Part shown: positions 6,400 through 13,562 of the stretch, in pieces
Layout of the letters: every line of letters starts with the position of its first letter
How positions within the stretch are numbered: the stretch's first letter is position 1
From: Methyloversatilis universalis FAM5
Lineage (GTDB): Bacteria > Pseudomonadota > Gammaproteobacteria > Burkholderiales > Rhodocyclaceae
Assembly (NCBI RefSeq): GCF_000214035.2
Contig: NZ_AFHG01000033.1
Coordinates: forward strand, 1-34,674
DNA length: 34,674 nucleotides
Direction: 5' to 3'
Notes under the pieces: model-generated
Told to the model about the DNA's origin: nothing
Seen by the model: the letters and a program-made list of their open reading frames with translations, nothing else
Databases searched by the model: none
Made by a program: the position numbers and the translations under genes

Positions 6400-8529
6400 T
6401 CAGCGTACCCGCTCCCAGAGGGTCACCTCGGCCAGCGTGTGCTGGAATTTGCGGCGGGTTTCGCGGATGACGAAGGGCACGTCGCGCGGTGCGCCCAGCA
6501 TGCGGAAGTGCGTGCCCAGCACCGCCTTCAGGCCGTCCAGCGTGGTCCAGCTCTCACCGTCCTTCTTGTAGCCGCCCAGCCACTCCTCGCGCTTGGTGTG
6601 CTCCTCCAGCCAAGTGTAGGGCGAACTGATCATCAGCAGGCCACCGACGTTCAGCCGTTCATGCACCGCCTTCAGGAAAGCGGCTGGCTCATACAGCCGG
6701 TCGATCAGGTTGGCCGCCAGGATGAGGTCGTAGCCGGTCAGTACTGCCTTCAGGTTGCAGGCGTCACCCTGCATGAAATCGACCTTGTCGCGCACCGCGC
6801 TCAGGCCGAGATCGCTCAGCCGGCGCGTCTTGTACGACACCAGTTCGCCCTCGTCGGCCAGCGTGTAGCGGAATTCGCCCTGTTCGGCCAGATGCACGCC
6901 GGCATTGATGAAGCGGGCGGAGAAGTCCACTCCGGTCACGTGGTCGAAATGGCGGGCCAGTTCGAAGCTGGCGCGACCGGTGGCGCAGCCCAGGTCCAGC
7001 GCGCGGCGGGCCGGGCGCCCGCCCATGGCTTCGATCGCGATGTCGGCCAGCGCCTTCGGGAAGTTCGGTACGCCAAAGTATTCGTCACCGTAATGGAATT
7101 CGGCGTATTCGGAGAGCTGGCGGTCGCTCTCGTAATAGACATTCGGCGCAGTGGCCGGTGCGTCGCTGATCACGTAACGGAACCCCGCATGCTGGAAGAA
7201 GTGGCGGCGGAAGGCGTAGCGCGAGGCGCGGGTCGCTTCGTTGCCGCAGGAAATCCACGAACCGCCCTTGATCAGGTTGTGACGGGCGTCGAAGGTGGGC
7301 GTGGAGAAATCGTCATAGATCGGATGGACCTCGAAGCCGGCGAAGGGGTAGATCGGCGTTTCGGTCCATTGCCACACATTGCCGACCACATCGAAGAAGT
7401 CGCCATGCGCGTGGCGGTCCACCGGACAGGACGAGGCCCAGTGGTCCAGATGCAGGTTGGCGTGCGCTTTCGCGTCATCCGCGATGTCCTGCAGACCGGC
7501 GACGTCGTACAGCCGGTACCACTCGTCCTCGGTCGGCAGGCGGACCGGGCGGCCGGTCTGCGCCGACTTCCAGCGACAGAAGGCCCGCGCCTCGTGGCAG
7601 TTCGTTTCCACCGGCCAGTTCCACGGCATCGGCACCTCTTCCAGCATCACTCGCAGATGCCAGCCGTCCGCGGCGCGCACCCAGAATTCCGGATGGTCGA
7701 TGCCGGCCTGCAGGCGGAAGTCGCGCCAGCCGCGGCCTTCGTCGTCCCACCAGGCGTCGTTGCGGTAGCCGCCGTCATCGACGAAGGCGAGGTATTCGCG
7801 GTTGCTCACCAGCAGCCGGCTCGCCTCGAAGCCGGTCACCTCGGCCTCGCGCGTTTCGTATTCATTGTCCCAGCCGTAGATCGGATCGTCGCGCAGTCGG
7901 CCCAGCACGGTGCGGCCGCCGCTGACCGGCAGCAGGCTGTTGGCCGGCGCCTCGGCGCTGTCCCGGCACGGTGCCCAGGCCGGGTGGGTCCGCACGAAAT
8001 CGAGCCGGCTCTGGCGTATCAGCACCGACGAGGTTTCCAGATGGATGCGTTCGTGCTCGATGCCCATCACGATGCTCCACCACGGGTGGGACCAGTGGAT
8101 GGGCGTGGTCAGCGGCGCTTCGCGGATCACCCGGTCCACCATGCCGCGCACCCGGTTGCGGTAGTCGCGCACCGTCTGCACCGTGGGCCAGTCGTAGTTC
8201 GCCTCGTTCAGGTCGTCCCAGCTCATTTCGTCCACGCCGACCGCGAACATCGATTCCAGCCGCGGATCCAGCCGTTCGCTGATCAGCCCGGCCAGCAGCA
8301 GCTTGTTGACGAAGAAGGTGGCGGTGTGGCCGAAATAGAAAATGAGCGGATGGCGCAGTGCGATCGGCTTGCGGTACCAGGCCTCTTCGCAGGCCAGCAC
8401 TTCGAACAGCTGCTCGTAACGGCTGAAGGTGGCGTGGAAGTAGTCGCGCAGGGTGGCGCGCAGCGCATCCGGGTCGGTCGTGTCGAGGCGGGGCGTACGG
8501 GGGAAGAGGGTGTCCTGGTGAGCGTTCAT
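6400..8529 (-). CDS. ovoA: OvoA: 5-histidylcysteine sulfoxide synthase / 4-mercaptohistidine N-methyltransferase
   Basis: A 709-residue iron enzyme of ovothiol biosynthesis. The N-terminal DinB-like part holds the iron motif HX3HXE (H159-x3-H163-x-E165, after SIVMGIE) with an additional conserved His in YFGHTATFF (H68). A formylglycine-generating/sulfatase-modifying-like domain follows (about 215-450), with RLPTEDEW, GNVWQWTETPIYPF and the family signature KGGSW plus RYAFRRHFFQHAGFRY. The C-terminus is a SAM methyltransferase with LDLGCATGRASFELA starting at residue 511. By family knowledge it couples Cys to the His imidazole using O2, and the C-terminal domain N-methylates the thiol-histidine. 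The ATG at 8529 has GGAG about ten bases upstream; the longer open frame lacks domain content. EgtB is less likely because of the fused methyltransferase and signature. Confidence 0.95.
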   Translation of the reverse strand: MNAHQDTLFPRTPRLDTTDPDALRATLRDYFHATFSRYEQLFEVLACEEAWYRKPIALRHPLIFYFGHTATFFVNKLLLAGLISERLDPRLESMFAVGVDEMSWDDLNEANYDWPTVQTVRDYRNRVRGMVDRVIREAPLTTPIHWSHPWWSIVMGIEHERIHLETSSVLIRQSRLDFVRTHPAWAPCRDSAEAPANSLLPVSGGRTVLGRLRDDPIYGWDNEYETREAEVTGFEASRLLVSNREYLAFVDDGGYRNDAWWDDEGRGWRDFRLQAGIDHPEFWVRAADGWHLRVMLEEVPMPWNWPVETNCHEARAFCRWKSAQTGRPVRLPTEDEWYRLYDVAGLQDIADDAKAHANLHLDHWASSCPVDRHAHGDFFDVVGNVWQWTETPIYPFAGFEVHPIYDDFSTPTFDARHNLIKGGSWISCGNEATRASRYAFRRHFFQHAGFRYVISDAPATAPNVYYESDRQLSEYAEFHYGDEYFGVPNFPKALADIAIEAMGGRPARRALDLGCATGRASFELARHFDHVTGVDFSARFINAGVHLAEQGEFRYTLADEGELVSYKTRRLSDLGLSAVRDKVDFMQGDACNLKAVLTGYDLILAANLIDRLYEPAAFLKAVHERLNVGGLLMISSPYTWLEEHTKREEWLGGYKKDGESWTTLDGLKAVLGTHFRMLGAPRDVPFVIRETRRKFQHTLAEVTLWERVR

Positions 8530-8912
8530 GTTGTTGTGCTCCGGGTTGAGGGGAGACCGTCTTCGTCCGGGCGTCAGGGGCCTGCCGGCTGCCCGTGTCC
8601 GCCCGGCATCGGCGGCAATCCGGGCTGTGACGCTGCCGGAGGGGTCAAGTTCAGTGTCGGGGTCACGCAATTTGCCGGCCAATGTCGCTTCTCCTGTGCT
8701 GACCGGTCCGTCGCCGTTGCGGACCTGCTGATCGGAGCGAATTGTGCCTGTACCGCGGCGTGGCGGGCGACCTGAACGCGATGCCGCCAGCGGGCGGGCG
8801 CGCAGGCGCGGGACTGTCGTGGACTTTGCCCGTACCCGGTCGGGGAGAGCGTGCATGACAGGCAGGTGCGGGCCGGGAACACTCCGGCTGTCGTCACCAC
8901 AGGCCTCTTCCG
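8530..8912. promoter_or_regulatory. Divergent intergenic region between ovoA and the Sel1 operon
   Basis: This 383-base stretch holds no convincing gene; the frames through it are low-complexity Arg/Ala/Pro shadows. It must carry the promoters of ovoA (leftward) and the Sel1 operon (rightward). The notable feature is a pair of direct heptamers GGGGTCA at 8641-8647 and 8659-8665, 18 bases apart, about 110-135 bases upstream of ovoA. No clear sigma-70 boxes could be assigned. Confidence 0.5.
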
Positions 8913-9917
8913 ATGCTGCGCCCACTGCTGCTCTGCCTCCCGCTGCTGTGCGGACTGCCCCCCGCGCTGGCGGACAACATGTTCTGCGGCGGTGCCCGCA
9001 GCCCGGCTTCGCCGGACGATCTGGACAACGCGGTCGGCGAGCTGTCGCTGCAGTACGTCGCCAGCCGGCCGGCCGGGCCGGTCAGCTGCGCGGCCGGCTA
9101 TCTGCTGTCCAAGTGCGGCGACCACGAAACCGCCAACCGGGTGTTCGACAAGTGCATCGCTGCCGGCTACACCGGCGCGCTGATCTGGAAGGCCCTCATG
9201 TACGAGAACGGCCACGGCGTGCCGAAGGATGCCGAGCGCGCGGCCGACATGCTGTACCGCGCCGCCACCAGCGGCGACCCGTACTACGGCCCGCTGGGCA
9301 AGATGCATTACGCCACCGCGCTGCTGCAGGGCCGCGGCGTGCCGCGCGACGAGCAGGCCGCGATGCGCTGGTTCCGGGAGGCCGCTGCCGAAGGGGATGA
9401 AACCGCGCAGGAATTCCTGCGCACCGGCCGCCATACCGCGGTGCGCGATGAAACCGGCCGCGGCGTCGGCGCCGGTGACGGGGCGGGCGACCCGACTGTG
9501 CGCCGTGACAGCGCCGCCGATCGGGTGCTCGACGCCGCCGCGGGCGAACTGTCGCTGGAGCTGGAATCGGAGGGTGTCTCGCGCAGTGCCCGACCGGCAG
9601 CGCCGCCGGCCGTGCCGGTGCCGGCCGCCCGTCGCATGGGCGGAGACGGGTCGCCGACCGGGGCGCGCCCGGTGTCGCCGCCGTTACCGGCCGACGGTGC
9701 GGTCGCGGCAGCGCTTTCGCCGACCGGACGTCGTCTGACCGAAACCGTGCTCGCGCCTGCGCCGGGCGCCGCGACGCCCGGCAGCGCGCTGTGGCTGCTG
9801 CCCATGCTGATCGCCTTCATTACCGGCGCGCTGGTCCGGGTACGCCGGCCACGGACCGAGGCCCGCGCCCGGCCGGCAGAGGCACTGCACAGGCCGCTGC
9901 TGCGCCGTGTCGCCTGA
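8913..9917 (+). CDS. Sel1-repeat periplasmic protein with C-terminal membrane anchor
   Basis: A 334-residue protein. It has a Sec signal peptide (Leu-rich, ending near ALA-DN at residue 21) and a Cys-containing N-terminal region (C25, C50, C59, C73). At least two Sel1/TPR-like repeats follow: ALMYENGHGVPKDAERAADM and, about 36 residues later, ALLQGRGVPRDEQAAMRWF. A long Pro/Ala/Arg-rich linker (about 190-285) leads to a single hydrophobic helix (WLLPMLIAFITGALV) and a basic cytoplasmic tail. Sel1 repeats are protein-binding scaffolds, so a role in assembling a periplasmic complex is likely. The next gene starts 40 bases downstream and encodes an ExbB-like protein, suggesting a joint membrane machine. 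The ribosome binding site is weak. Specific function unknown. Confidence 0.82.
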   Translation: MLRPLLLCLPLLCGLPPALADNMFCGGARSPASPDDLDNAVGELSLQYVASRPAGPVSCAAGYLLSKCGDHETANRVFDKCIAAGYTGALIWKALMYENGHGVPKDAERAADMLYRAATSGDPYYGPLGKMHYATALLQGRGVPRDEQAAMRWFREAAAEGDETAQEFLRTGRHTAVRDETGRGVGAGDGAGDPTVRRDSAADRVLDAAAGELSLELESEGVSRSARPAAPPAVPVPAARRMGGDGSPTGARPVSPPLPADGAVAAALSPTGRRLTETVLAPAPGAATPGSALWLLPMLIAFITGALVRVRRPRTEARARPAEALHRPLLRRVA

Positions 9918-9957
9918 TGTCCCGCCTATTTTCTTCCACTCTTTCACCCGGAACAGA

Positions 9958-10482
9958 ATGCCCATGACCTCGCAGATCGAAACCGCGCTTTACGGCCTGA
10001 GCCAGCTCTTCATGCTGCCGGTGCTGGTCGTGATCGCCGCACTTTTCCTCTATGCCTTCTACGTGCTCGGCAGCTTCGTCGTGCAGGCGCTGCAGCGCCG
10101 CGCCGGACAGCCGGCCGGTTTCGAACTGCGCCAGGCGCTGCGCGCCGACCCGCGCATCAGTCTGGGCGAGCTCGAAGTGCTGGCAGCGCAGCAGCTCGAA
10201 TGCGTGCGCATCGCAACCCGGGTTGCGCCGCTGCTCGGGCTGGTGGCCACCATGATTCCGATGGGCCCGGCGCTGGCCGCGCTCGGCGACGGCAAGGTGG
10301 CTGACATGTCGCGCGGGCTGGGCGTGGCCTTTTCGGCGGTCATCCTGTCGCTGATCGCGTCCGCCATCACCCACGTGGTGGCCCAGGTGCGCCGCCGCTG
10401 GTACGCCGCCGATCTGCTGCAGATAGCGCGTGCAGTGGATGAAGCGCTGCCGTGCGAGCTGCTGCCGGAGGCCGCGCGATGA
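9958..10482 (+). CDS. MotA/TolQ/ExbB-like proton-channel family protein
   Basis: A 174-residue inner-membrane protein with three predicted helices: about residues 14-40 (LFMLPVLVVIAALFLYAFYV), 90-110 (RVAPLLGLVATMIPMGPALAAL) and 120-142 (LGVAFSAVILSLIASAITHVV). The helix 2 entry APLLGLVATM and the helix 3 pattern GVAFSAVILSLIAS match the TolQ/ExbB/MotA core, where these helices form the pentameric channel. The protein is shorter than ExbB, with a smaller cytoplasmic loop. The start is ATG 9958 (GGA just upstream); ATG 9964 is equally possible. It overlaps the DUF2149 gene by four bases (ATGA), showing translational coupling. By analogy it would use the proton motive force to drive a periplasmic partner; that target is unknown. 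Confidence 0.82.
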   Translation: MPMTSQIETALYGLSQLFMLPVLVVIAALFLYAFYVLGSFVVQALQRRAGQPAGFELRQALRADPRISLGELEVLAAQQLECVRIATRVAPLLGLVATMIPMGPALAALGDGKVADMSRGLGVAFSAVILSLIASAITHVVAQVRRRWYAADLLQIARAVDEALPCELLPEAAR

Positions 10483-10790
10483 GAACCCGCCTGCTCGACG
10501 ATCTGGAAGACGACGATCCCATCCTGTCGGTGGTCAATCTGATCGACGTGTTCCTGGTCATCATCGCCGCACTGCTGATCGCGGTGGCCCGCCACCCGCT
10601 GAGCCCGTTCGCCGCCGGTGACGCCACGCTCATCCGCAACCCCGGTCAGCAGGACATGGAAATCGTCGTGAAGAAGGGTGACCGCATCAGCCGCTTCCAG
10701 GGCGAAGGCGAAGCGAGCGCCGGCCGCGGCGTGAAAGCCGGCACTGCCTACCGGATGGAGGACGGCTCGCTGGTCTATGTGCCGGAGTGA
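10479..10790 (+). CDS. DUF2149 protein, probable ExbD/TolR-like partner
   Basis: A 103-residue protein with an acidic N-terminus (LLDDLEDDDPIL), one transmembrane helix (residues 18-37, VNLIDVFLVIIAALLIAVAR) and a soluble C-terminal domain with a small beta-rich segment (QDMEIVVKKGDRISRF; TAYRMEDGSLVYVPE). It matches the DUF2149 family in length and architecture. The helix contains NLIDVFLV, which looks like the proton-carrying PLIDVxLVLL helix of ExbD/TolR, with D23 in the position of the essential Asp; this is my reading and not an established statement. The start at 10479 overlaps the stop of the ExbB-like gene. With its two upstream neighbours it forms a three-gene operon that ends 21 bases before the convergent LysR gene. 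Confidence 0.82.
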   Translation: MRTRLLDDLEDDDPILSVVNLIDVFLVIIAALLIAVARHPLSPFAAGDATLIRNPGQQDMEIVVKKGDRISRFQGEGEASAGRGVKAGTAYRMEDGSLVYVPE

Positions 10791-10811
10791 GCGGGGCGTG
10801 GAGCGTCTGCT

Positions 10812-11723
10812 TCAGTCCGGGTCCGGCGCGAAGGCGGTGCCGCCCTCGACGATTTCGTGCTTCAGCCACTCCACCAGCAGTCGGGTGCGGCCGGGCAGCA
10901 GCCGGGCGTGCGGATAGATCAGGCTGACCGGCCGCGGTGGCGGTTCGAAATCGCGCAGCACGACGCGCAGCGCGCCGCTGGCCAGATGCGGCCGCACCTG
11001 ATAGCACAGGAAAAGGCCGAAGCCGGCGCCGGCGGCGCAGGCATCGACCGCGGGCGCGATGTGGTTGAACTCCAGGTTGCCGCCGACCGGTACCTGCAGC
11101 GCGCGACCATTCACCTGAAAGCTCCATGACAGGCTTGCGGCGCCGGTGAAGCGCACGCAGGGCGCGCCGCGCAGCGCGTCCGGATGCGCCGGTTCGCCCC
11201 GTGCGGCCAGCAGGGCAGGGCTGGCCACCACCACCCGGCGGATGTGGCCCAGCGGCTGCGCGATCAGGCCGGAGTCGTCGAGCGCGCCGATGCGCACGCC
11301 CACATCCACGCCTTCTTCCAGCAGGTTCACCACGCGGTCGTGCAGCAGCACCCGCAGTTTCACCTTCGGATAGCGCAGCGCGAAGCGGGTGACCGCCGGG
11401 GCGACATGCATCTGGCCGAACTGCACCGGCGCGGTCAGCGTGATCGGTCCGGACGGTTCGGCCGCGCCTTCCTTCAGCGCCTCTTCCGCGTCCTGCACCG
11501 CCGACAGCACGCCGCGACAGCTTTCGAGATAGCTGCGGCCTTCGTCGGTCAGCGCGAGGCGACGGGTGGTGCGGTTCATCAGCCGCACGCCCAGATGCGC
11601 CTCCAGCGCCGCAAGCGTGCGCACCACCGCCGGTAGCGAACTGTCGAGCAGGCGGGCGGCCGCGGTCAGGCTGCCATGCTCGGCGATGGTGACGAAGGTG
11701 CGCATGGCCTTGAGGGTATCCAT
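10812..11723 (-). CDS. LysR-family transcriptional regulator
   Basis: A 303-residue LysR-type regulator of normal length. Residues 1-60 form the winged helix-turn-helix (MRTFVTIAEHGSLTAAARLL, followed by ALEAHLGVRLMNRTTRRLALTDEG). A linker helix and a periplasmic-binding-protein-like effector domain follow (about 90-295). The sequence is typical of the CrgA/DmlR-like subgroup (PSGPITLTAPVQFGQMHVAP, DVGVRIG, RFTG). It is divergently placed 126 bases from a glutathione transferase/PNPOx-like pair, the usual arrangement in which a LysR protein controls the neighbouring operon and its own gene. The inducer is unknown. The ATG at 11723 is chosen because the HTH begins at the normal distance from it. 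Confidence 0.93.
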   Translation of the reverse strand: MDTLKAMRTFVTIAEHGSLTAAARLLDSSLPAVVRTLAALEAHLGVRLMNRTTRRLALTDEGRSYLESCRGVLSAVQDAEEALKEGAAEPSGPITLTAPVQFGQMHVAPAVTRFALRYPKVKLRVLLHDRVVNLLEEGVDVGVRIGALDDSGLIAQPLGHIRRVVVASPALLAARGEPAHPDALRGAPCVRFTGAASLSWSFQVNGRALQVPVGGNLEFNHIAPAVDACAAGAGFGLFLCYQVRPHLASGALRVVLRDFEPPPRPVSLIYPHARLLPGRTRLLVEWLKHEIVEGGTAFAPDPD

Positions 11724-11849
11724 GGCGGGGATATTACTTCGCTGTGCGCATCAGTGTTATCCGTTTTCATGCATTTATTGCTTTGAATGGAATGCGGATA
11801 CTGCATCCCGTTGCCTGTCGTTTCGACCTCCCACCGGAAAGGAATCCGC
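11724..11849. promoter_or_regulatory. Divergent promoter region, lysR / GST operon
   Basis: This 126-base spacer is markedly AT-richer than its flanks (11740-11800 includes TTTTCATGCATTTATTGC), as expected of a bidirectional promoter. ATCCG (11760-11764) and CGGAT (11796-11800) form a widely spaced inverted pair that could mark a LysR site. A ribosome binding site AAAGGA (11838-11843) precedes the GST start. Exact -10/-35 boxes were not assignable. Confidence 0.4.
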
Positions 11850-12497
11850 ATGACCCTCACCGCCACCCATCGCCCGGACGCGCCCATCCTGCTGCACGGC
11901 TTCAAGCTGTCCGGCCACAGCCACCGTGCCGAACTGTTCCTCGAACTGCTGGGCCTGCCCTACACCTTCCGTCAGGTCGATCTGGCCGGCGGCGAACACA
12001 AGACGCCGGCTTTTCTCGCGAAGAACGTCTTCGGCCAGGTGCCGGTGATCGAGGACGGCGATACGGTGGTGGCCGATTCCACCGCCATCCTGGTGTATCT
12101 GGCCCAGCGCTATGCCCCCGGTCGCTGGATTCCGTCGGACCCGGCGGGTCAGGCCGAGGTGCAGCGCTGGCTGTCGGCCGCCTCCGGCATGGTCGCTTTC
12201 GGGCCGGCTGCCGCGCGGCTGGTGACCCTGTTCCGTGGCAGTTTCAATCCGGACGAGGTGATCGCCCGTGCTCACCGGCTGCTGACGGTGATGGAGAGCG
12301 AACTGGCCGCGCGCGACTGGCTGGTGGGTCACGCGCCGACCGTGGCGGACGTGGCGGTCTACAGCTATGTCGCGCACGCGCCGGAAGGCAATGTGTCGCT
12401 CGACGACTATCCGCACGTCCGCGCCTGGCTGGCGCGGATCGAAGCATTGCCCGGCTTCGTCGCCATGCCGCAGAGCAAGGTCGGCCTGCGCGCCTGA
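11850..12497 (+). CDS. Glutathione S-transferase family protein
   Basis: A 215-residue cytosolic GST-fold protein. The N-terminal thioredoxin-like domain (about 10-88) includes LSGHSHRAELFLELLGLPY, the cis-Pro segment FGQVPVIEDGD and the glutathione-binding ADSTAILVYLAQRY. The C-terminal helical domain carries the capping motif VGHAPTVADVAVYSYV and ends with DDYPHVRAWLARIEALPGF. It would conjugate or reduce electrophiles with glutathione; the substrate is unknown. The ATG at 11850 has AAAGGA at good distance. The next gene starts five bases after its stop, so the two are co-transcribed, and the divergent LysR gene is the likely regulator. Confidence 0.92.
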   Translation: MTLTATHRPDAPILLHGFKLSGHSHRAELFLELLGLPYTFRQVDLAGGEHKTPAFLAKNVFGQVPVIEDGDTVVADSTAILVYLAQRYAPGRWIPSDPAGQAEVQRWLSAASGMVAFGPAAARLVTLFRGSFNPDEVIARAHRLLTVMESELAARDWLVGHAPTVADVAVYSYVAHAPEGNVSLDDYPHVRAWLARIEALPGFVAMPQSKVGLRA

Positions 12498-12502
12498 ACG
12501 CC

Positions 12503-13405
12503 ATGGACCCGCTCGAAGCCCCGACCGCCGATCCTTTCCACGCCGGCGAGCACGCGCTGCAGGCGCGGGCCGGCCTGCGCGCCCGCATGGCCGACATCGG
12601 CGCGCGCGTGATCCGCGACCACATGCCGGACCAGCACCGCGACTTCTTCGCGCTGCTGCCCTTCCTGCTGGTGGGCAGTGTCGACGGGCAGGGCCAGCCG
12701 TGGGCATCGGTGCTGCACGGTGCGCCGGGTTTCGTGCAGTCACCGGACGTACGGCGGCTGCGCATCGCGGCGCGGCCGCCGGCCGGCAGCGCGCTGGCGG
12801 CCCATCTGATCGAGGGTGCATCGCTTGGTCTGCTCGGCATCCAGCAGCACACACGTCGGCGCAACCGGATGAACGGCCGCGTGGTGGCCGCGGACGACGA
12901 CGGCTTCGAGGTGGCGGTGGAGCACAGTTTCGGCAACTGCCCGAAATACATCCGGGTGCGTGAAGCCCATGCGCTCGGCGGCGCAGCGCTGTCCGCGGCA
13001 CCCGAAGCCGGACCGGCGCTGGACGACGAGGCGCGCGCGCTGATCGCCGACGCCGACACGCTGTTCATCGCCAGCGCGCACGCCGGCCAGGTGGACGTGT
13101 CGCACCGCGGCGGCGCACCGGGCTTCGTCCGTATCGATGAAGAGGGGCGGCTGCTGCTGCCCGATTACGCCGGCAACTTCTTCTTCAACACGCTGGGCAA
13201 TCTGCTGCTGGAACCGCGTGCCGGCCTGCTGTTCATTGACTTCGAACGCGGCGATCTGCTGCAACTGTCCGCCACCGCTGAACTGATATGGGATGGCCCG
13301 CTGGTCGAGGCGCACCCGGGCGCGCTGCGCCTGCTGCGGCTCAGCGTGACCGGCATGGTCAGAACCCGCGGCGGCCTGCCGCTGAGGTGGTCTGCCGGCG
13401 AGTGA
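12503..13405 (+). CDS. Pyridoxamine 5'-phosphate oxidase-like flavoprotein (COG3576 type)
   Basis: A 300-residue protein with a duplicated FMN-binding split-barrel architecture. The first half has FLLVGSVDGQGQPWASVLHGAPGF, LGLLGIQQHTRRRNRMNGR and the characteristic SFGNCPKYIR. The second half has DTLFIASAHAGQVDVSHRGG and NFFFNTLGNLLLEPRAGLLFIDF. Such proteins bind flavin and act in redox reactions; relatives are often fused or linked to glutathione transferases or ferredoxin reductases. It starts five bases after the GST gene. A detoxification or redox role with that GST is a reasonable inference, but substrate and cofactor are unproven. The 157 bases to the convergent FUSC gene show no clear terminator. 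Confidence 0.87.
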   Translation: MDPLEAPTADPFHAGEHALQARAGLRARMADIGARVIRDHMPDQHRDFFALLPFLLVGSVDGQGQPWASVLHGAPGFVQSPDVRRLRIAARPPAGSALAAHLIEGASLGLLGIQQHTRRRNRMNGRVVAADDDGFEVAVEHSFGNCPKYIRVREAHALGGAALSAAPEAGPALDDEARALIADADTLFIASAHAGQVDVSHRGGAPGFVRIDEEGRLLLPDYAGNFFFNTLGNLLLEPRAGLLFIDFERGDLLQLSATAELIWDGPLVEAHPGALRLLRLSVTGMVRTRGGLPLRWSAGE

Positions 13406-13562
13406 TGCGCCTCCCCGGGTGTGCAGCACTTTCGGCACCTGCGCGCGGTGTACAGCGACCGGGGGTCGGGAAGCGATCGCGCGGGCGGCAGAAAAGCCCC
13501 CATCGTGTCGGCGGACCGGCGCAGAAATCGTCACGCGCCGGACGCTGCAGCATCCGGCGGGG

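Noticed and set aside
6400-8529. EgtB (ergothioneine synthase) as the identity of the iron enzyme
   Set aside because: The C-terminal fused methyltransferase and the RYAFRRHFFQHAGFRY signature belong to OvoA, and no egtD-type gene is present.
6439-8775. 778-codon plus-strand frame opposite ovoA
   Set aside because: Shadow frame of ovoA; no motif and no ribosome binding site, while ovoA has all family signatures.
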